Shown: in pieces, positions 10,319 to 22,054 of the stretch
Numbering within the stretch: position 1 is the stretch's first letter
Layout of the letters: every line of letters starts with the position of its first letter
From: Emydura subglobosa
Lineage: Eukaryota > Chordata > Testudines > Chelidae
Direction of reading: 5' to 3'
Length of the DNA stretch: 64,000 bases
Assembly (NCBI GenBank): GCA_007922225.1
Contig: ML679989.1
Location: 21,849,879-21,913,878, forward strand
Program-made: the position numbers and the translations under genes
Notes under the pieces: generated by a model
Told to the model about the DNA's origin: nothing
The model's database searches: none
The model's input: the letters and a program-made list of their open reading frames with translations, nothing else

Positions 10319-12290
10319 GTAAATGTAGGAGACTGTGTCTGAGCCACTTCTAACTGTGATTGTCAGGCTGCTGGGTTTTTCACTGCCCTGAATAGGTCCA
10401 AGGTTAAGTAAATCAATTTTGCATTAAGTAAAACACCCCTAACTTCACCCAAAGCTTTGTGTGAACATTTAATGATCTTTGGCAAAACTTTTTCCCTTTC
10501 TCCCACCCCTGCCTTTACTAACCTCAGCTGGGGGAGCATTTGCTGATACCATGGGAGAGAGTACTATGCTTTTTCCTGCCCAGCTTGAAGCAGGAGCACG
10601 TGGCTGCTTCCTACCGATCTGCCTGGGAAGTAACCTGGAATGATGGGACATGAAAGACTCTTCAGGGGTGGGGGGAGCTGTAAGAGATGAAGAAAGGATT
10701 TGACATTTATTAGTTAGTCATGATTTTAGAACAAGACATCAAAGCCCATCCAAGCTCTGTCAGCCTGTCACCATCTGTACCTGCGCAGCCCAGCTGGGTG
10801 GGAATCACTCTACAGAGGCCTTAATCAGTGACTCTGATTTCATTTAGCATTGCTATTAATCTGACCTGGTATTTTCCTGCCCTCAACTACTGAGGGGAGT
10901 TAAAAAATCCTGTATCTTGGCATTCAGTCAGATTGCTAGGTGGCTGACTGATCAGCTGATTAAAATATATAGATAAAACATTAAGCCATCAAAAATCAGC
11001 TTGTGAAATTGCAATGTAGTCATAAACCTCTGCATTTTGAGGGACAAACTGACATTCTTCTCAAGAACTCTCTTCTCACAGCCAATAAAGCTATTAAATG
11101 GTAGAGTCGGCAGCCATTAACCTTCAGATGTTCATTAGACAATGATTCAGTTTGAGAGAGACTATTGCTACAGGAAAAATAGTCATTGCAATAGAACAGC
11201 ATCGCATGATCAATGCCTTGGCTTCACATTGACACTTGTTCAATTAATGGTTTCGGCAGCAGAGATCATTTTCCTGTGAGGATGGTCTATTCATTTCTGG
11301 TTGTCTGTTCTAGCGGGACTGCTGACTGCATGTGGCATTAATTCCAGTTGTCAGAGATGCTCTTTTCTTTGGAGCAACAGTGCGGAACCCAAGTCACTCT
11401 TGTCAAATCTGTGATTTGTAACCTCACCGTGAAACTTGAATTTCACTCTTAAAGGTGGCTGTCAATATTTTCTCTGGAGATGAATAAATTGCAATGTGTT
11501 ACCTCCCTATTTTCGGTTGGCTGGTGTCAAGTCAACCCTGAAGCCACCTGCTGTCCTTCCCACTGCCCTGTTGTGTCTGGGTCTAATAGATACTGATAAC
11601 GACGGAAAAAGGCCAGGTGTCAGCAACCTTCAGTGCTTACCAGTGAGGTGGAAATGACGTCAGTGACTTGGTTCTCTGCTCAGAAGCCCCATCCAGGGTG
11701 TTCACATGGGGTCCTTTCGGTCAGTCCTTTTGTTCAAAGCATCCATGATGCCAGAAGGGCAGAGAATTAAATGGTTCAGACTGTAGTGCCATCAGTATAC
11801 AGACATGTCTCTTCAGTCAGACCGAGACCATGCAGTTTAGCTGCTTCCCCAGTGTCTAGCCGTGAGACTGGTGGATGAGAGTGAGTTAGTTGAAGTTCTG
11901 CACAGAGGGGATGGGGGGGGAGATGTTGGCAAGTATGGCAGCAGGTTTCATGTCAGTCCTTGTTAGAGAGTAAGCACAGTATTTGTCCTCGGCTTGAAAT
12001 CTGTAAGCAGTGATCTTTCCTGTCCTCCTTAATGTAGGTCTGACACTGTTATCCAGATCTTTTTATAGGCCAGATTACTACCAATATACTTTACATGGAC
12101 TGCCCTTGACGGCCATTCTAACACTTCAGCTAATGCAGGATGGGCCTCTTTGGCAGTGATGGATGCAGAAGACTTGTTCATTTTTTAAGTCTGCGCTGGC
12201 TTCCAGGTGCAATTCAAGGTGTTGCTTTTGCTATCTAAAACCTGAAGTGTTTTGGGTCCTGGCTACCTTAGAGACTGCTTTACTCCTTAT
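10319..12290 (+). other. RABL6 intron, 5' part
   Basis: Start of a 4.76-kb intron (10319-15076). No coding segment or clear repeat was recognised in this part, which runs up to a CR1 insertion at 12291. Confidence 0.55.
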
Positions 12291-13335
12291 CATAGAAATG
12301 TAGGGCTAGGAGGAACCTTAAAGTCATCAAGTCCAGCCCCCTGTACTGAGGTAGGATCAGATCATCCATGACAGGAGTTTGTCCAATTTGTTCTTAACAA
12401 TCTCCAATGATAGAGATTCCACAGCCTCCCTTGGAAACCTAATCCAGAGCTTACGTACATTTAGTCAGACAGTTTTTCCTAATATCTAACCTAAATCTCC
12501 GTGGTTGCAGATTAAACCCATTACTTCTTGTCCCTCCTGGAGTGGACATGGAGAACAATAGATCGCCCTCCTCTTTATGACAGCCCTTAACATATTTGAA
12601 GATTGTTAGCAGGTCCCCACTCAGTCTTCTATTTTCAACATTAAACATGCCCAGTTTTTAACCTATCCTCATAGGTCAGGCGTTCTAAACCTTGTATCTG
12701 TTTTTTTTAGTTGCTTTCCTCTGGACTCTTTCCTAAAGTGTGGTACGCAGAATTGGACATGGTGCTACCAGCTGAGGCCTCCTCAGTGCAGAGAGGAATA
12801 GGACAGTTACCTTCTGTGTCTCACCATACAACACTCCTGTTAATACACCCCAGAATAGTAGCATCTTTTGCAGCTGTGTCACATTGTTGGCTCATTCAAT
12901 TTGTTATCCATTATAATTCTCAGATCCTTTTCAGCAGTATTCCTACCCAGCAGTCAGTCCCCATTTTTGTAGTATTGCATTTGATTTTTCCTTCCTAAGT
13001 GAAGTACTTGGCACACTTACCTTTAGTGAATTTCATCTCGTTGATTTTGGACCAATTCTCTAGTTTGTCAAGATCAATTTGAATTCTAATCCTGTCCTCC
13101 AAGGTGCTTGCAACCCCTCCCACCTTGGTGTCACCCACACATTTTATAAGCATGCTTTTCACTCTTATCAGTGATTAATGAAAATATTGAATAATAGTGG
13201 ACCCAGGATTGGCCCATCTTGGACCCCACGGGATATGTCCTTCCAGTTGTACAGCAAACCATTGATAACTACTCTTTGAGTGTGGTCTTTCAACCAGTTG
13301 TGCACCCACCTTATAGTAACTTCATCGAGACCAGT
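12291..13335 (-). mobile_element. CR1 LINE fragment, minus strand, 5' truncated
   Basis: The left edge carries the reverse complement of the CR1 3' end (catagaaatgtagggctagg, then an aagtcatcaagtccagcccc segment). Read on the minus strand, the right part encodes DEVTIRWVHNWLKDHTQRVV and then GPILGPLLFNIFIN, which is the reverse-transcriptase region normally containing [21 protein letters not shown] in CR1. Here the motif is altered (GVQDGPILGP), and the rest of the frame is broken. It is an old, 5'-truncated insertion in the antisense orientation within a RABL6 intron. Confidence 0.88.
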
Positions 13336-13609
13336 GGTCCTCAACCAGGCAGAGGAAGAGCTAGCAGTGGTGTTGGCAACACACCATTTTCTTCCCATTG
13401 TGCGTTCTGCCTTGTAGAATACTTGCAAGTTAAGGAAAGGGTATGGGGGAGGAGGGGAAATCCACACAGATCTACTGTGACTTTCTCCTCAGGGAGCCCA
13501 GAATCATAAGCCACTGTTACCTCTCTGCCTGAGCAAGAGAGAGAGCTTTGCTGGAGCTTAAACTGCCCACCAGCAAACTCCTTGAGACACTGCAGCCTAA
13601 AACGTTGCC

Positions 13610-14290
13610 TTGCCGGTAACATTCAGTGAAACCTGCGTTCCCCAGAGACGTCTCCCTGCAGTCTGGGCCCACTCACAGAAATGACCAAGGAGACAGTGCA
13701 CACTCCAGCCTGTTAGACTAGCTGAGGACCCACACCCGATACACAGCACTGAGATTGCGTATGGTAAAACTAAGAATAAGTTTAATACTAAAGAACAGAG
13801 ATTGAAATTATACTAGGCAAGAGAAAAAGAGACAGGTCTGGTTACAAACCAAACAGAACTAACCCACTTTCTAGTATCTAAAATGTAAACGTTAGCAAGC
13901 TGCAGTCTTTGCCTAAGCAGCTTTCTCACTTGCATCCAGCCACCAGCATCCCCAGCCCCTGAGGCAGGAGGATCCCCTGTTCACAGAGCCAGAGGGTGCT
14001 TTGTCCTCTGAATGATGGATAACAAAATGGCTTTTTACTTTTCCTTCTTTTTCCCAAAATACATTGATTTGTCCCCAGAGTCTGGATGGCCTCTGCTGTT
14101 CTTCTTTTCCTGTTCACATCCCATCTCCCTGTAGACTTGTATATAAATGGGGCTTCCATTGTATGGCTCCACAATTCTTAATTACGTTAGAGACAGGGAG
14201 ACAGATGCCTTCCCGCCTGTCAGAAAGAGAACTTGTTTCTCCCTTGGTTTGGTCTTAGACTTTAAAGCATAATATCCATAAGTATCCAAA
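13610..14290. repeat. Possible LTR-like dispersed repeat
   Basis: The block contains a 'gtaaaactaagaataagttta-atactaaagaacagag' segment followed by 'ggttacaaaccaaacagaac', a pattern I associate with reptile LTR-type interspersed repeats, and a TATA-like tatataaatgg at 14140-14150. No second copy is visible in the window, and no ends or target duplication were defined, so the assignment is weak. Confidence 0.3.
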
Positions 14291-15076
14291 ATGCCTCATG
14301 TAGTGTTACTGCTGACATTTCACACTGACATTGATCAGTGTCATCAGCTTTCATAAGATCTTGCTCAATACACTTTGTATACAATATTATTTACTATAAA
14401 TCAGGTGATTCAATTGCTTATTCTTTGGGGTTCAGACCCCCTGTCGTGTCAGGACCCTGTTTGTCACCTGCCTACCTGCCTTCCTCCACTGGTGAGCTCA
14501 GCTGGCTAACTCCCTTAGTCTCTCAGCTGCCTTCATCCTGTTGTGGTAGTCCAGATCAGCTGGAATGCTTCTGCCAACGGACCCTAGAGTTGAAATGAAT
14601 GTCTGGAGGCAGAATGTTCTCAGCAGCTGCCCCTTTACTAACGAATTTAACTGCAATTTGTCTGACTTGTAGGCCAGGTGGGTAGGGCTGATCTGATTGC
14701 TCTGGCTTTTCTAGGAGGAATGCAGTGAGTGAATGTGTTGAAGTTCCATTTAGGTGACCCCGGTCAACAAGTACATGCAGATGGTATTTGAACATGTGTC
14801 CAGAGACTTAGTAATGGGCCTAGTTTTATAATTGTAAAGTAAAGAGCAGCCTCACATTTGTAGTTATCATGCTAAAATTCCTGAGTAATCAGCTAGTTTC
14901 TGAATGGTTCTCAGTGCCATTCAGTTTGGTGTTGCAAATCGGAATTTCCCCTCCATTCAGCTCTAATGCAATGTCCTCCTTAGCAGCAGGAGAGCAGGGC
15001 TTTTTGTGGAAAATGCATTGTTAGCCATTTACATTTGCTAGATAACTTTTTTTGGTTTTTTTTTTTTTTTAAACAG
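14291..15076 (+). other. RABL6 intron, 3' part
   Basis: Last part of the intron that starts at 10319. It ends with a long T run (about 15050-15070) serving as polypyrimidine tract and the acceptor aaacag (15071-15076). No coding sequence was recognised. Confidence 0.6.
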
Positions 15077-15135
15077 ATAAAGAAAAACACTCTTCCAAGG
15101 AGAAAAAGAAGAAGAAGAAAAAAAAAAGCAAAGAG
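15077..15135 (+). CDS. RABL6: RABL6 coding exon (fourth of five), poly-lysine exon
   Basis: A 59-bp exon. Its first two bases complete the Asp codon left by the previous exon, and the frame reads KEKHSSKEKKKKKKKSKE up to the donor gag|gtatag (GT at 15136), phase 0. The human tail, as recalled, has a matching K-rich stretch (TPSKEKKKKKKKGKEE) at the same place. The exon is almost pure Lys/Glu/Ser and contains an AAG/AAA run that is prone to length change. The long basic run probably contributes to nuclear targeting, which is inference from composition. Confidence 0.93.
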
Positions 15136-15875
15136 GTATAGCTTCATTCCGAAGTGTAAACTCCATCAGTATGTTCTCTGCCGGTCATCCAGAGGGGGGT
15201 CTGGCATTCTCCAGGAAATTGTGGCTGGCTCTTCTAGTTTCTCGTCCATATTCCTGCCTTTCCGGGGTGGGAATATGGAAGAGAACCAGTCAAGGGGATC
15301 TGCAGTCCCCATGTCTCCAGGCTTTTAGCCATTTTACTGCTTAAAAGCAAACTTGTAAAATTGAAGTTCAGAAGTTGAAATCGGAGAAGTAATGTTGTAT
15401 AGGGTTGGCTTGCATAGAGCATCGTATGAACAGACAGCATGCGTGCAATCTAGCAAGAAAATTCTCTCTCAATTGAGCAGTGTGTCCAAGAAAGAATAAC
15501 CAGAGATCATCAGGAGGTTTGTTGTTCAATGACAAGCATCAGTTCTAAACTTTCCCAGCGCTGAAGAAGAGCTCTCTGTAGACCAAACACTTCTCTCTCA
15601 CCAACAGAAGTTGGTCCAATAAAAGAGAGTGCCTCATTCTGACTAGCCATCTTTATCTGACAGGCCTGCTGGTGTAACACGTTCCCTGTTGCTGAGAGCA
15701 GAAAGTCCAACCTCACTACACTAACCTCACCCTCCTAGATACTGGGCTTTAGTCCTTCAGTATAATCCCCACACTAGGTAGACTTTGTCTCTAGGGTCAC
15801 ACTTTCAGGATGATGCACGATGGGTTACTGGTGCCATTAGAAAGAAGCTTTCTTAATTGTCGTCTCATCTTGCAG
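15136..15875 (+). other. RABL6 last intron
   Basis: A 740-bp intron from donor gtatag to acceptor catcttgcag (ending 15875). No coding sequence or clear repeat was recognised. Confidence 0.6.
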
Positions 15876-16070
15876 GAAGAAGAGAAGTCTATGAAGAAGA
15901 AAAGCAAACACAAGAAGGGCAAGGAGAAGGAGGAGAGCAAAGATGAGAAGAAGAAAAAGAAGAAAAGAAGCAAGGAGACAAACAATGAGCTCGATGAACT
16001 GGAAGCCTTTCTGGGAGGCGGAGCTAGCGCCAACAAGCAGCAAGGGGGCGGGGACTACGAGGAGCTCTAG
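15876..16070 (+). CDS. RABL6: RABL6 last coding exon with stop
   Basis: Phase-0 exon after acceptor tcttgcag. It reads EEEKSMKKKSKHKKGKEKEE, a Lys/Glu-rich region, then ELDELEAFLGGGAS and the C-terminus QGGGDYEEL, followed by TAG at 16068-16070. Human RABL6, as recalled, ends DELEAFLGGGAPGGRHPGGGDYEEL, so the terminal segment is nearly identical and identifies the gene with little doubt. The exon ends the protein; downstream sequence is 3' UTR. Together the five exons encode about 330 residues, close to the length of the corresponding human C-terminal part. No frameshift or stop interrupts the series, so the gene is presumably functional. Confidence 0.97.
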   Translation, partial: EEEKSMKKKSKHKKGKEKEESKDEKKKKKKRSKETNNELDELEAFLGGGASANKQQGGGDYEEL

Positions 16071-16500
16071 GCCTGCAGTGTACAGTCAGCAGACTGCACT
16101 GGTGGCTGCCACCTGCTCTCTGTGTGAGCCACGCCAGGACGGGGATAGATGTGTGAAGCTTTGGCTGTCTGCCGTAGGTACTATCGAAACAGAGATGGGG
16201 ACAAAGAGCTTTACATCTGTGCGCTGTTCTGGTGCAGTCATTGCGTGGCAAGAAAACACAGCCATGGTGTACTTGAGGGAGGAAGGTTAAAGGTCACGGG
16301 ATGCTACTGTGGCAATGTGTTACCATTCCCCCCACCAGTGTCTAGCCCTCTTTCCTTTCTCCAGAGAGCTCCAATCTGGTGGTTGGCAGGGTGTCGGGAG
16401 GAAAAGGTGAGTGGACCTGCTCCCACACCCACCCCCAGCATATTCCACTGCTGCACCCCTGAAATTGCTCTTTTAACAAATAAATGAATGCAGCAAAACA
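16071..16500 (+). other. RABL6: RABL6 3' untranslated region (short form)
   Basis: Non-coding sequence downstream of the RABL6 stop up to the first good poly(A) signal. A longer 3' UTR is possible, because no transcript data are available. Confidence 0.6.
16479..16484 (+). terminator. Candidate poly(A) signal of RABL6
   Basis: AATAAA 409 bases after the stop codon, the first canonical hexamer downstream. It overlaps an AT-rich context (acaaataaatgaatgcag) followed by GT-containing sequence (attgtgctctcc). This supports a short 3' UTR, but usage cannot be shown from sequence. Confidence 0.6.
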
Positions 16501-18098
16501 TGCCACCTGAATGCATTGTGCTCTCCCCTTGTGAATAATCAAGTCTTTAACTTTTTATCCTTCCTGTTTTTTACCAAGAAAGGTATTACTGGCCTTTGCC
16601 CCATAAGGCAGTTGACAAGCTTTAAATTAGCAAAATATTTTCTTGTGCAGCCCATAATGAAGCCGCTGCAGGGCCTGAAATAAGAGAGTATAATTTTGGA
16701 ATCCTTCTGTAAAGTATCTTTCTGTACAGCAGCGTAATTAGTTGGTGCCGCTCTTGGAACCCATGAAGCTGCATTGGTTCCCATGGCCCCAGTGTCTGTC
16801 ACTGCACGTAAGCTGCTGTGCAGTTTGGGAAGACAACACAAACTTATCTTTTTAGAAAAGAAATGAAATTGACCCTTTCGCTTATTTCCCACCCCGGGCT
16901 TGAATTGGAATACACTGGCAACCCAGCCCACCAGCACCTCTCAGGACATGACTGCTGAATTTCATGAGTCTACAGAAATGTGTGAGCATGGCCAGGCTTT
17001 CGCTTCTCAGGTCATGCTGTAGAATGATAGCTGGGGAGACCACTCGAGCTGGGAACTGCGTCCTTCCTTTGTTCAAGTTCTGCAGACAATGAAAACAATG
17101 TTTACTAGGCCACTCCGCTGAGCCGTTAGTGTAGGGCCCTTCCTTGCCCGGATTAGAGTGCAGCACCTTGGCTTGTCTCAAGTTTTGGAAGCCTTTTAAT
17201 TTTGGCTCTCATCTCAAAGAACCATGGATCGGTGCATGCTTGGCAGCACAGGTCATGGATGGTTATTGAAACCCTTTGCCCTTGCGTGAGTGCCTCTCCA
17301 CATCTTCAAAGAGCCTATTAATACTCACTACCCGGTTGTGTTGTGTCTTCTCCAAGGCCCAGCCCTGTGAAGCCCATTCATATTTTTGTGCCCTATTGTG
17401 TGTGAGTTGTTTTTATCCCTTCAGTTATAAAATGTGGACTGTCTGTAGGAAACAAGATGAAGTCCAAATTGGGGTTTCCTTCCACTTCCCCACACAGCGG
17501 GAATACTGCTTTGGATCCATCCTCCACTTCAGAGTTGCCTTGAACAACAGACAGTTGCTCCATTTTTTTCTGAGAAATGCACTTGTAACTTTCTATATAC
17601 AACAAACTGGGGTCTTGCTGCATGAGCAGAGTATCATTGTAGGCACATTTCCATTAGCAGTTGCCTGGTTCCAAACGTTTTGTTTCATGTGACACTTTGG
17701 GGAATATGCATGGGACATTTCAAACTTCACACCAGGGAGGAAAACCGGAATGCAAACCAGTTTGCAGCCTCTTCTCCAAAATGGAAACAAGACGTTTGCT
17801 CTGCAGCTGGCCAAGTGTTTTTGAAAGTGTTTCTGTTCTGTAAAGATTTGGTTCCTGTTCCATTCTGCACTGGAAAGCCTAGTGCACTCCATTCTGACTA
17901 TAAAGCTCTCTATTGTACACAACTGCCTCTGCACATTTTCTTGTGTGACAATACTTAACCATTGTAATGCTTGCTTGTTTGAATGCAGAAGACTGCACGA
18001 CCTTCCAGGACAGCTTCACAAGGGGCCAGTACTTTCAATCTTTCCTGATGACTTAGCAACTGTTTTCTTAAAGGGACTCTGTCAAGGAGAAACCATAA

Positions 18099-18136
<38 letters not shown>

Positions 18137-18425
18137 GAGGTTTTCCCAAATGTTGGCCCAAATTTGACTGACATGGTCCCTGTATGTCCCCGACAGCCAG
18201 GATTTCTCAGCGCAAAACAGTCAGCACTGGAGGGGCTGGAACAAAGAACAGTAATGGGTGTCATTGCTTCCCTAAACATGTCTTTAAAGAGAAAAGGGGC
18301 TTTCAGGATGCTTCCCCTTCCTCCTCCCCCGATATGCACACCCCCTTTGAAGTAGCTTGGTGGAAAGCTGTCCTTGTGGTTCAAGAACCGAACTGGGATT
18401 TGAGATTGGGGTTTGGTTCTTGTCT
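16501..18425. other. Intergenic or extended 3' UTR, long A run
   Basis: No gene recognised. A perfect A run of about 33 bases at roughly 18102-18134 may be a retroposon tail or a simple repeat; the sequence before it shows no recognisable SINE or processed gene. Confidence 0.4.
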
Positions 18426-18500
18426 GTGCTGCAGATTTGTGTCTTTGGCAAATTAATCTGAGCCTCGGTTCTCGCTCTGCAGGATGGGATGATAGTTCTC
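18426..18500 (+). repeat. MIR-type SINE 3' fragment
   Basis: Short match to the late part of the MIR consensus: ttggcaaattaatctgagcc, then tcggttctcgctctgcaggatgggatgat, corresponding to 'TTGGGCAAGTTA-TTAA-CTC' and 'CAGTTTCCTCATCTGTAAAATGGGGATAAT'. It is diverged. Confidence 0.5.
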
Positions 18501-18503
18501 TCT

Positions 18504-18746
18504 GCCCTGGTCTACACTTACCAGGCGATTCGGCAGCAGTCGACGGGAGTTATGCAAGCTATCCAGAGTAGCTTGCGTAACTCCCGTCGACTGCTGTGCT
18601 TCCCTTCTGTGCAGCGTCTTCACTGCACTGTGCCACTCGAGTTTACTGCGTCGACTTCGATCGACTTCTGGATCTACTGAGCGGGTCTTCACTGACAGCT
18701 CAATCAATGCAGATAGTGACTTTGCCGCTGTCAGTGTAGACGTATC
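18504..18746. mobile_element. MITE (Harbinger-like ends) with internal hairpin
   Basis: The left end contains ggtctacact and the right end agtgtagacg, forming imperfect inverted termini of the 'GGTCTACAC' type also seen at the ends of the Harbinger element at 28158-31728. The 240-bp length and lack of coding potential fit a non-autonomous MITE. Inside is a 27-bp near-perfect inverted repeat (18534-18560 and 18570-18596). The target duplication is unclear. Confidence 0.6.
18534..18596. repeat. Near-perfect 27-bp stem, 9-base loop
   Basis: The arm 18534-18560 (cagcagtcgacgggagt then tatgcaagct) pairs with 18570-18596 (agcttgcgtaactcccg then tcgactgctg) with a single mismatch, around the loop atccagagt. 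The stem is GC-balanced and would be very stable as RNA. It sits inside the MITE at 18504-18746, like the foldback MITEs from which some small RNAs arise. Confidence 0.85.
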
Positions 18747-20258
18747 CTCAGAAAAGATGAGATCAGTTCTCAGCACATGGGGCCTCAGGAATACTGGGAT
18801 GGCAATAATGAGGATAGCCCTGCTCCTCTGAGGTTGTGCGCTTGCATTAAGTGGTCAGCCAGGGAATCCTCACCAAGAAACTGCCTTGCTGACGAGATTG
18901 TTCCACTCTAACAAGATGTAGTGGCCTGTGTTGATCCAGAAGACACTTGCTAGCCTGTGATTGACTTAAATCCCTCTCCACTAGTTCTTGGAGTATGTGC
19001 CTAGGAAGTGCCCCGGCTCGCAATGCTGAGCATATAGGATTATGCCATTGTTAGAGAGCTAGTCAGAAGCGGTTCATCTGTGTTGTCTTGTGGACGTGGC
19101 TTTCTCTTTGAAAATTCATTTCTGCAAGTTTATAGGTAGCATCTCCAGTCTGCAGCCTTTTGAACAAGTCGAGCATGGAGCAGCTGTTTGGGTTAGTGTG
19201 GAAGCGTCTGCAGGAGCACATTGACTCTGTAGCTTTGTTTTTATATTTCAGGAGGTACCAATCCACTGGATTTTTGGATGGCTGGTAAACATGATCAGCC
19301 AACTCATGGCTGAGAGAAACAGCAATTTTGTGGCGTCTAAGCCACCACAGGATGCATGTGGATCGTGTTTCTTGGACATTGCTGTAGGTTCATTTGTTAA
19401 GCTATATGGTATCACTATATTTTTGTAGTGTGTCAATTTAAAAGGCAAATTTTCCAAGCAGAACATCAGCTGTTCTGGACTCGCACATCATAACACCTTA
19501 CTCAACACCCCCTGCCCTTAGCGTCACCGTTGAAACTGTGGGGTTTGACACACTATATTAAGGTCAAACCTTGGTCTCCACTGAGTAACTTGCATTACTG
19601 CATAGGCACACGGTCAGATAATACAGAATAGAGGTTAGGGCATCTGGGCATAAAGTCCTACATAAACAAAAAATGGGTGCTTTGTTCCCACTTACCATAG
19701 CTTCCTAGTCAAAAGGGGTCGAGCCAACAGAATGATTTGTTCTTTTGGCTATGTGAGCTTCTTCCAAACAGTTCTAGATGATGCGTGAGAATCAGGCATC
19801 TGAAATACTGTCTCAGGATGAGATCAGTGACCTGAACCTCTTGCCATGTTCCTTGACCCTGTCAGGTAACAAGGTGAGGATGCACTTAGACCCCCAAAGG
19901 GCAGCCCAGGGTGGGTCAGTAGAAGCTGTCGTCTTGGTGCTGCTGAGGGGCATTGTGCTACTGAAGATGCTCTTTTGGGGTGGATTTAGAACCAGTGTCC
20001 TGGATGCTTTGTCATTAAAGACTCCACAGTCCTTCCTGTAAGGGTATGAGTGTTGGCCTGCAGTGACCTGTCCAAACCCCACTCACATTCTGCCTCCTCA
20101 TGTCATTCTTACAGTTTCAATATTCACTTCCTGCCCTAAGCGTGTGCGTGTGTGTTCACCACACAGCTTGCTGCATTTGAGTAGCAGAGGCAGTGATCCC
20201 TGTGTAACTTGTAAAGCTCTCTGGCATGAATGGTGGTAAAGAAAATAGGAGAGCAAAC
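18747..20258. other. Intergenic, nothing recognised
   Basis: Between the MITE and a CR1 fragment. No gene, splice-bounded exon or clear repeat family was found. Confidence 0.4.
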
Positions 20259-20962
20259 ATAGAATCATAGAAGATCAGGGTTAGAAGGGACCTCAGGAGG
20301 TCATCTAGTCCAACCCCCTGCTCAAAGCAGGACCAACCCCAACTAAATCATCCCAGCCAGGGATTTGTCAAGCTGCAGCTAAAAACCTCTAAGGATGGAG
20401 GTTCCACCACCTTCTCAGGTAACCCATTCCAGTGCTTCACCACCCTACCAGTGAAAAACTTTTTCCTAATGTCCAACCTAGACCTCCCCCATTGCAACTT
20501 GAGACCGTTGCTCCTTGTTCTGTCGTCTGCCACCACTAAGAATAGCCTAGCTCCATCCTCCCTATAACCCTCTTTCAGGTAGTTAAAGGCTGCTATCAAA
20601 TCCCCCCTCATTCTTCTCTTCTGCAGACTAAATAAGACCAGTTCCCTCAGCCTCTCCTCATAAATCATGTGAAAACCCCTTAATCATTTTTGTTGCCCTC
20701 CACTGAACTCTCTCCAATTTGTCCACATCCTGTCTGTAGCGGGGGCCCAAAACTGGACTCCAGATGTGGCCTCACCAATGCCGAATAGAGAGGAATAATC
20801 ACTTCCCTCAATCTGCTGGCAATGCTCCTACTAATGCAGCCCAATATGCTATTAGCCTTCTTGGCAACCAGGGCACACTGCTGACTCATATCTAGCTTCT
20901 TGTCCATTGTTACCCCCAGGTCCTTTTCTTCAGAACTGTTGCCTAGCCCATCGGTCCCCATG
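20259..20962 (-). mobile_element. CR1 LINE 3' fragment, minus strand
   Basis: The left edge is the reverse complement of the CR1 3' terminus (catagaatcatag, then gaagggacctcaggaggtca). On the minus strand the frames read [20 protein letters not shown], then [20 protein letters not shown] and [20 protein letters not shown], the C-terminal region of the CR1 ORF2 protein downstream of the reverse transcriptase core. Copies at 24854-25629 and 42468-43442 show the same blocks. The fragment is truncated at its 5' side near 20962 and split by a frameshift. Confidence 0.92.
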
Positions 20963-21945
20963 TTTAGTGCACTCTAAAAGCATGGTCAGACATGGAAACC
21001 TCTTAGCAGCTGAAGGTTGCACTGTACCTTTGGGATGCTGATTGTCTTAGACTTGCAAAAAGGTTTCATCTTTGAGTAGTTTTCCTGCACTCTCCCTTCA
21101 AGTGGTGTTTGTTTTACATTAGCCACCTTGGGATTGAGGGCCCATTGTACTGCTGGCCTTACAAATGAACACACACGTCACGATAGTCCCTGTGCTGCAG
21201 AGATTAGACAAGGAGCTCCGTTGGGAACATGGTATATCATAGAGACAAGTTAAGATGTGGGGTAGATTGAGGGAGACTGGTCAAAAATGGAGAGGTATGT
21301 CAATGAATCATCTGCATGGGGCATGATTAAAGCTATGGGAGTGGATCTGATCCAACCCTTAAAGTTTGATGTAAAAGGAGGAGGCAAGGGGCTGCTAGGA
21401 AAACATTTTTTGTGACTTGCTTTAATTTTTTGCATTTACCAAGTTTAAACCCAGTTTTGAAATGGTACCTTACTCATCACTTGATACACCTGTTCCTCCG
21501 TGAGTATCGCTTTCACGAAAAGAATCCTGTGTTTTGTATCTTCCACCTGGACTGAATCTCCCCTAGAGAACCTGGTTCCTCAGGGATTGTGATGAAGGTT
21601 ACGACTGTAAAAGCTAAGGAATGCAGAAGTTGTTGATCTCAGAACAGACTGAACTCTTCCCTGCACTGTGCATCCAAGACCCAGTTTTGCCGTCTTACAC
21701 GTGTGCAGCTCATATCGAAACCGAACTGGAATCCTGCGGCTAGAGTGCAGATTCTGGTGCAGTGGGGGTCAAGGTGTAAATTTCCCAGCATAACTACTAA
21801 TTCAGAACACTCCATGGGATACAGCCTTGGGGGAGCCAAGGTTACCATGGGAACCTTAATTTCAATTCCTGACTTCCGGCTTGACGTGATCATTTTGACA
21901 AGATTTTGCATTTAAACCTGTTAAGAACAGATTAAAATCTTCTGC
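20963..21945. other. Intergenic, nothing recognised
   Basis: Between two CR1 insertions. No supported gene or repeat was found. Confidence 0.4.
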
Positions 21946-22054
21946 ATGCTGTGCTGCAGGACAGCATGTGAAAGAATCAGAGGGCAGTGCAGGGGAGACT
22001 GAAGAACGGGAAAAAATTGGCAGCATGTGATCTCCAGAAGAAAGAGAAGAGCCC

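Noticed and set aside
17955..18384. Frames with phenylalanine or lysine runs near 18100
   Set aside because: They arise from the A33 homopolymer and have no other support.
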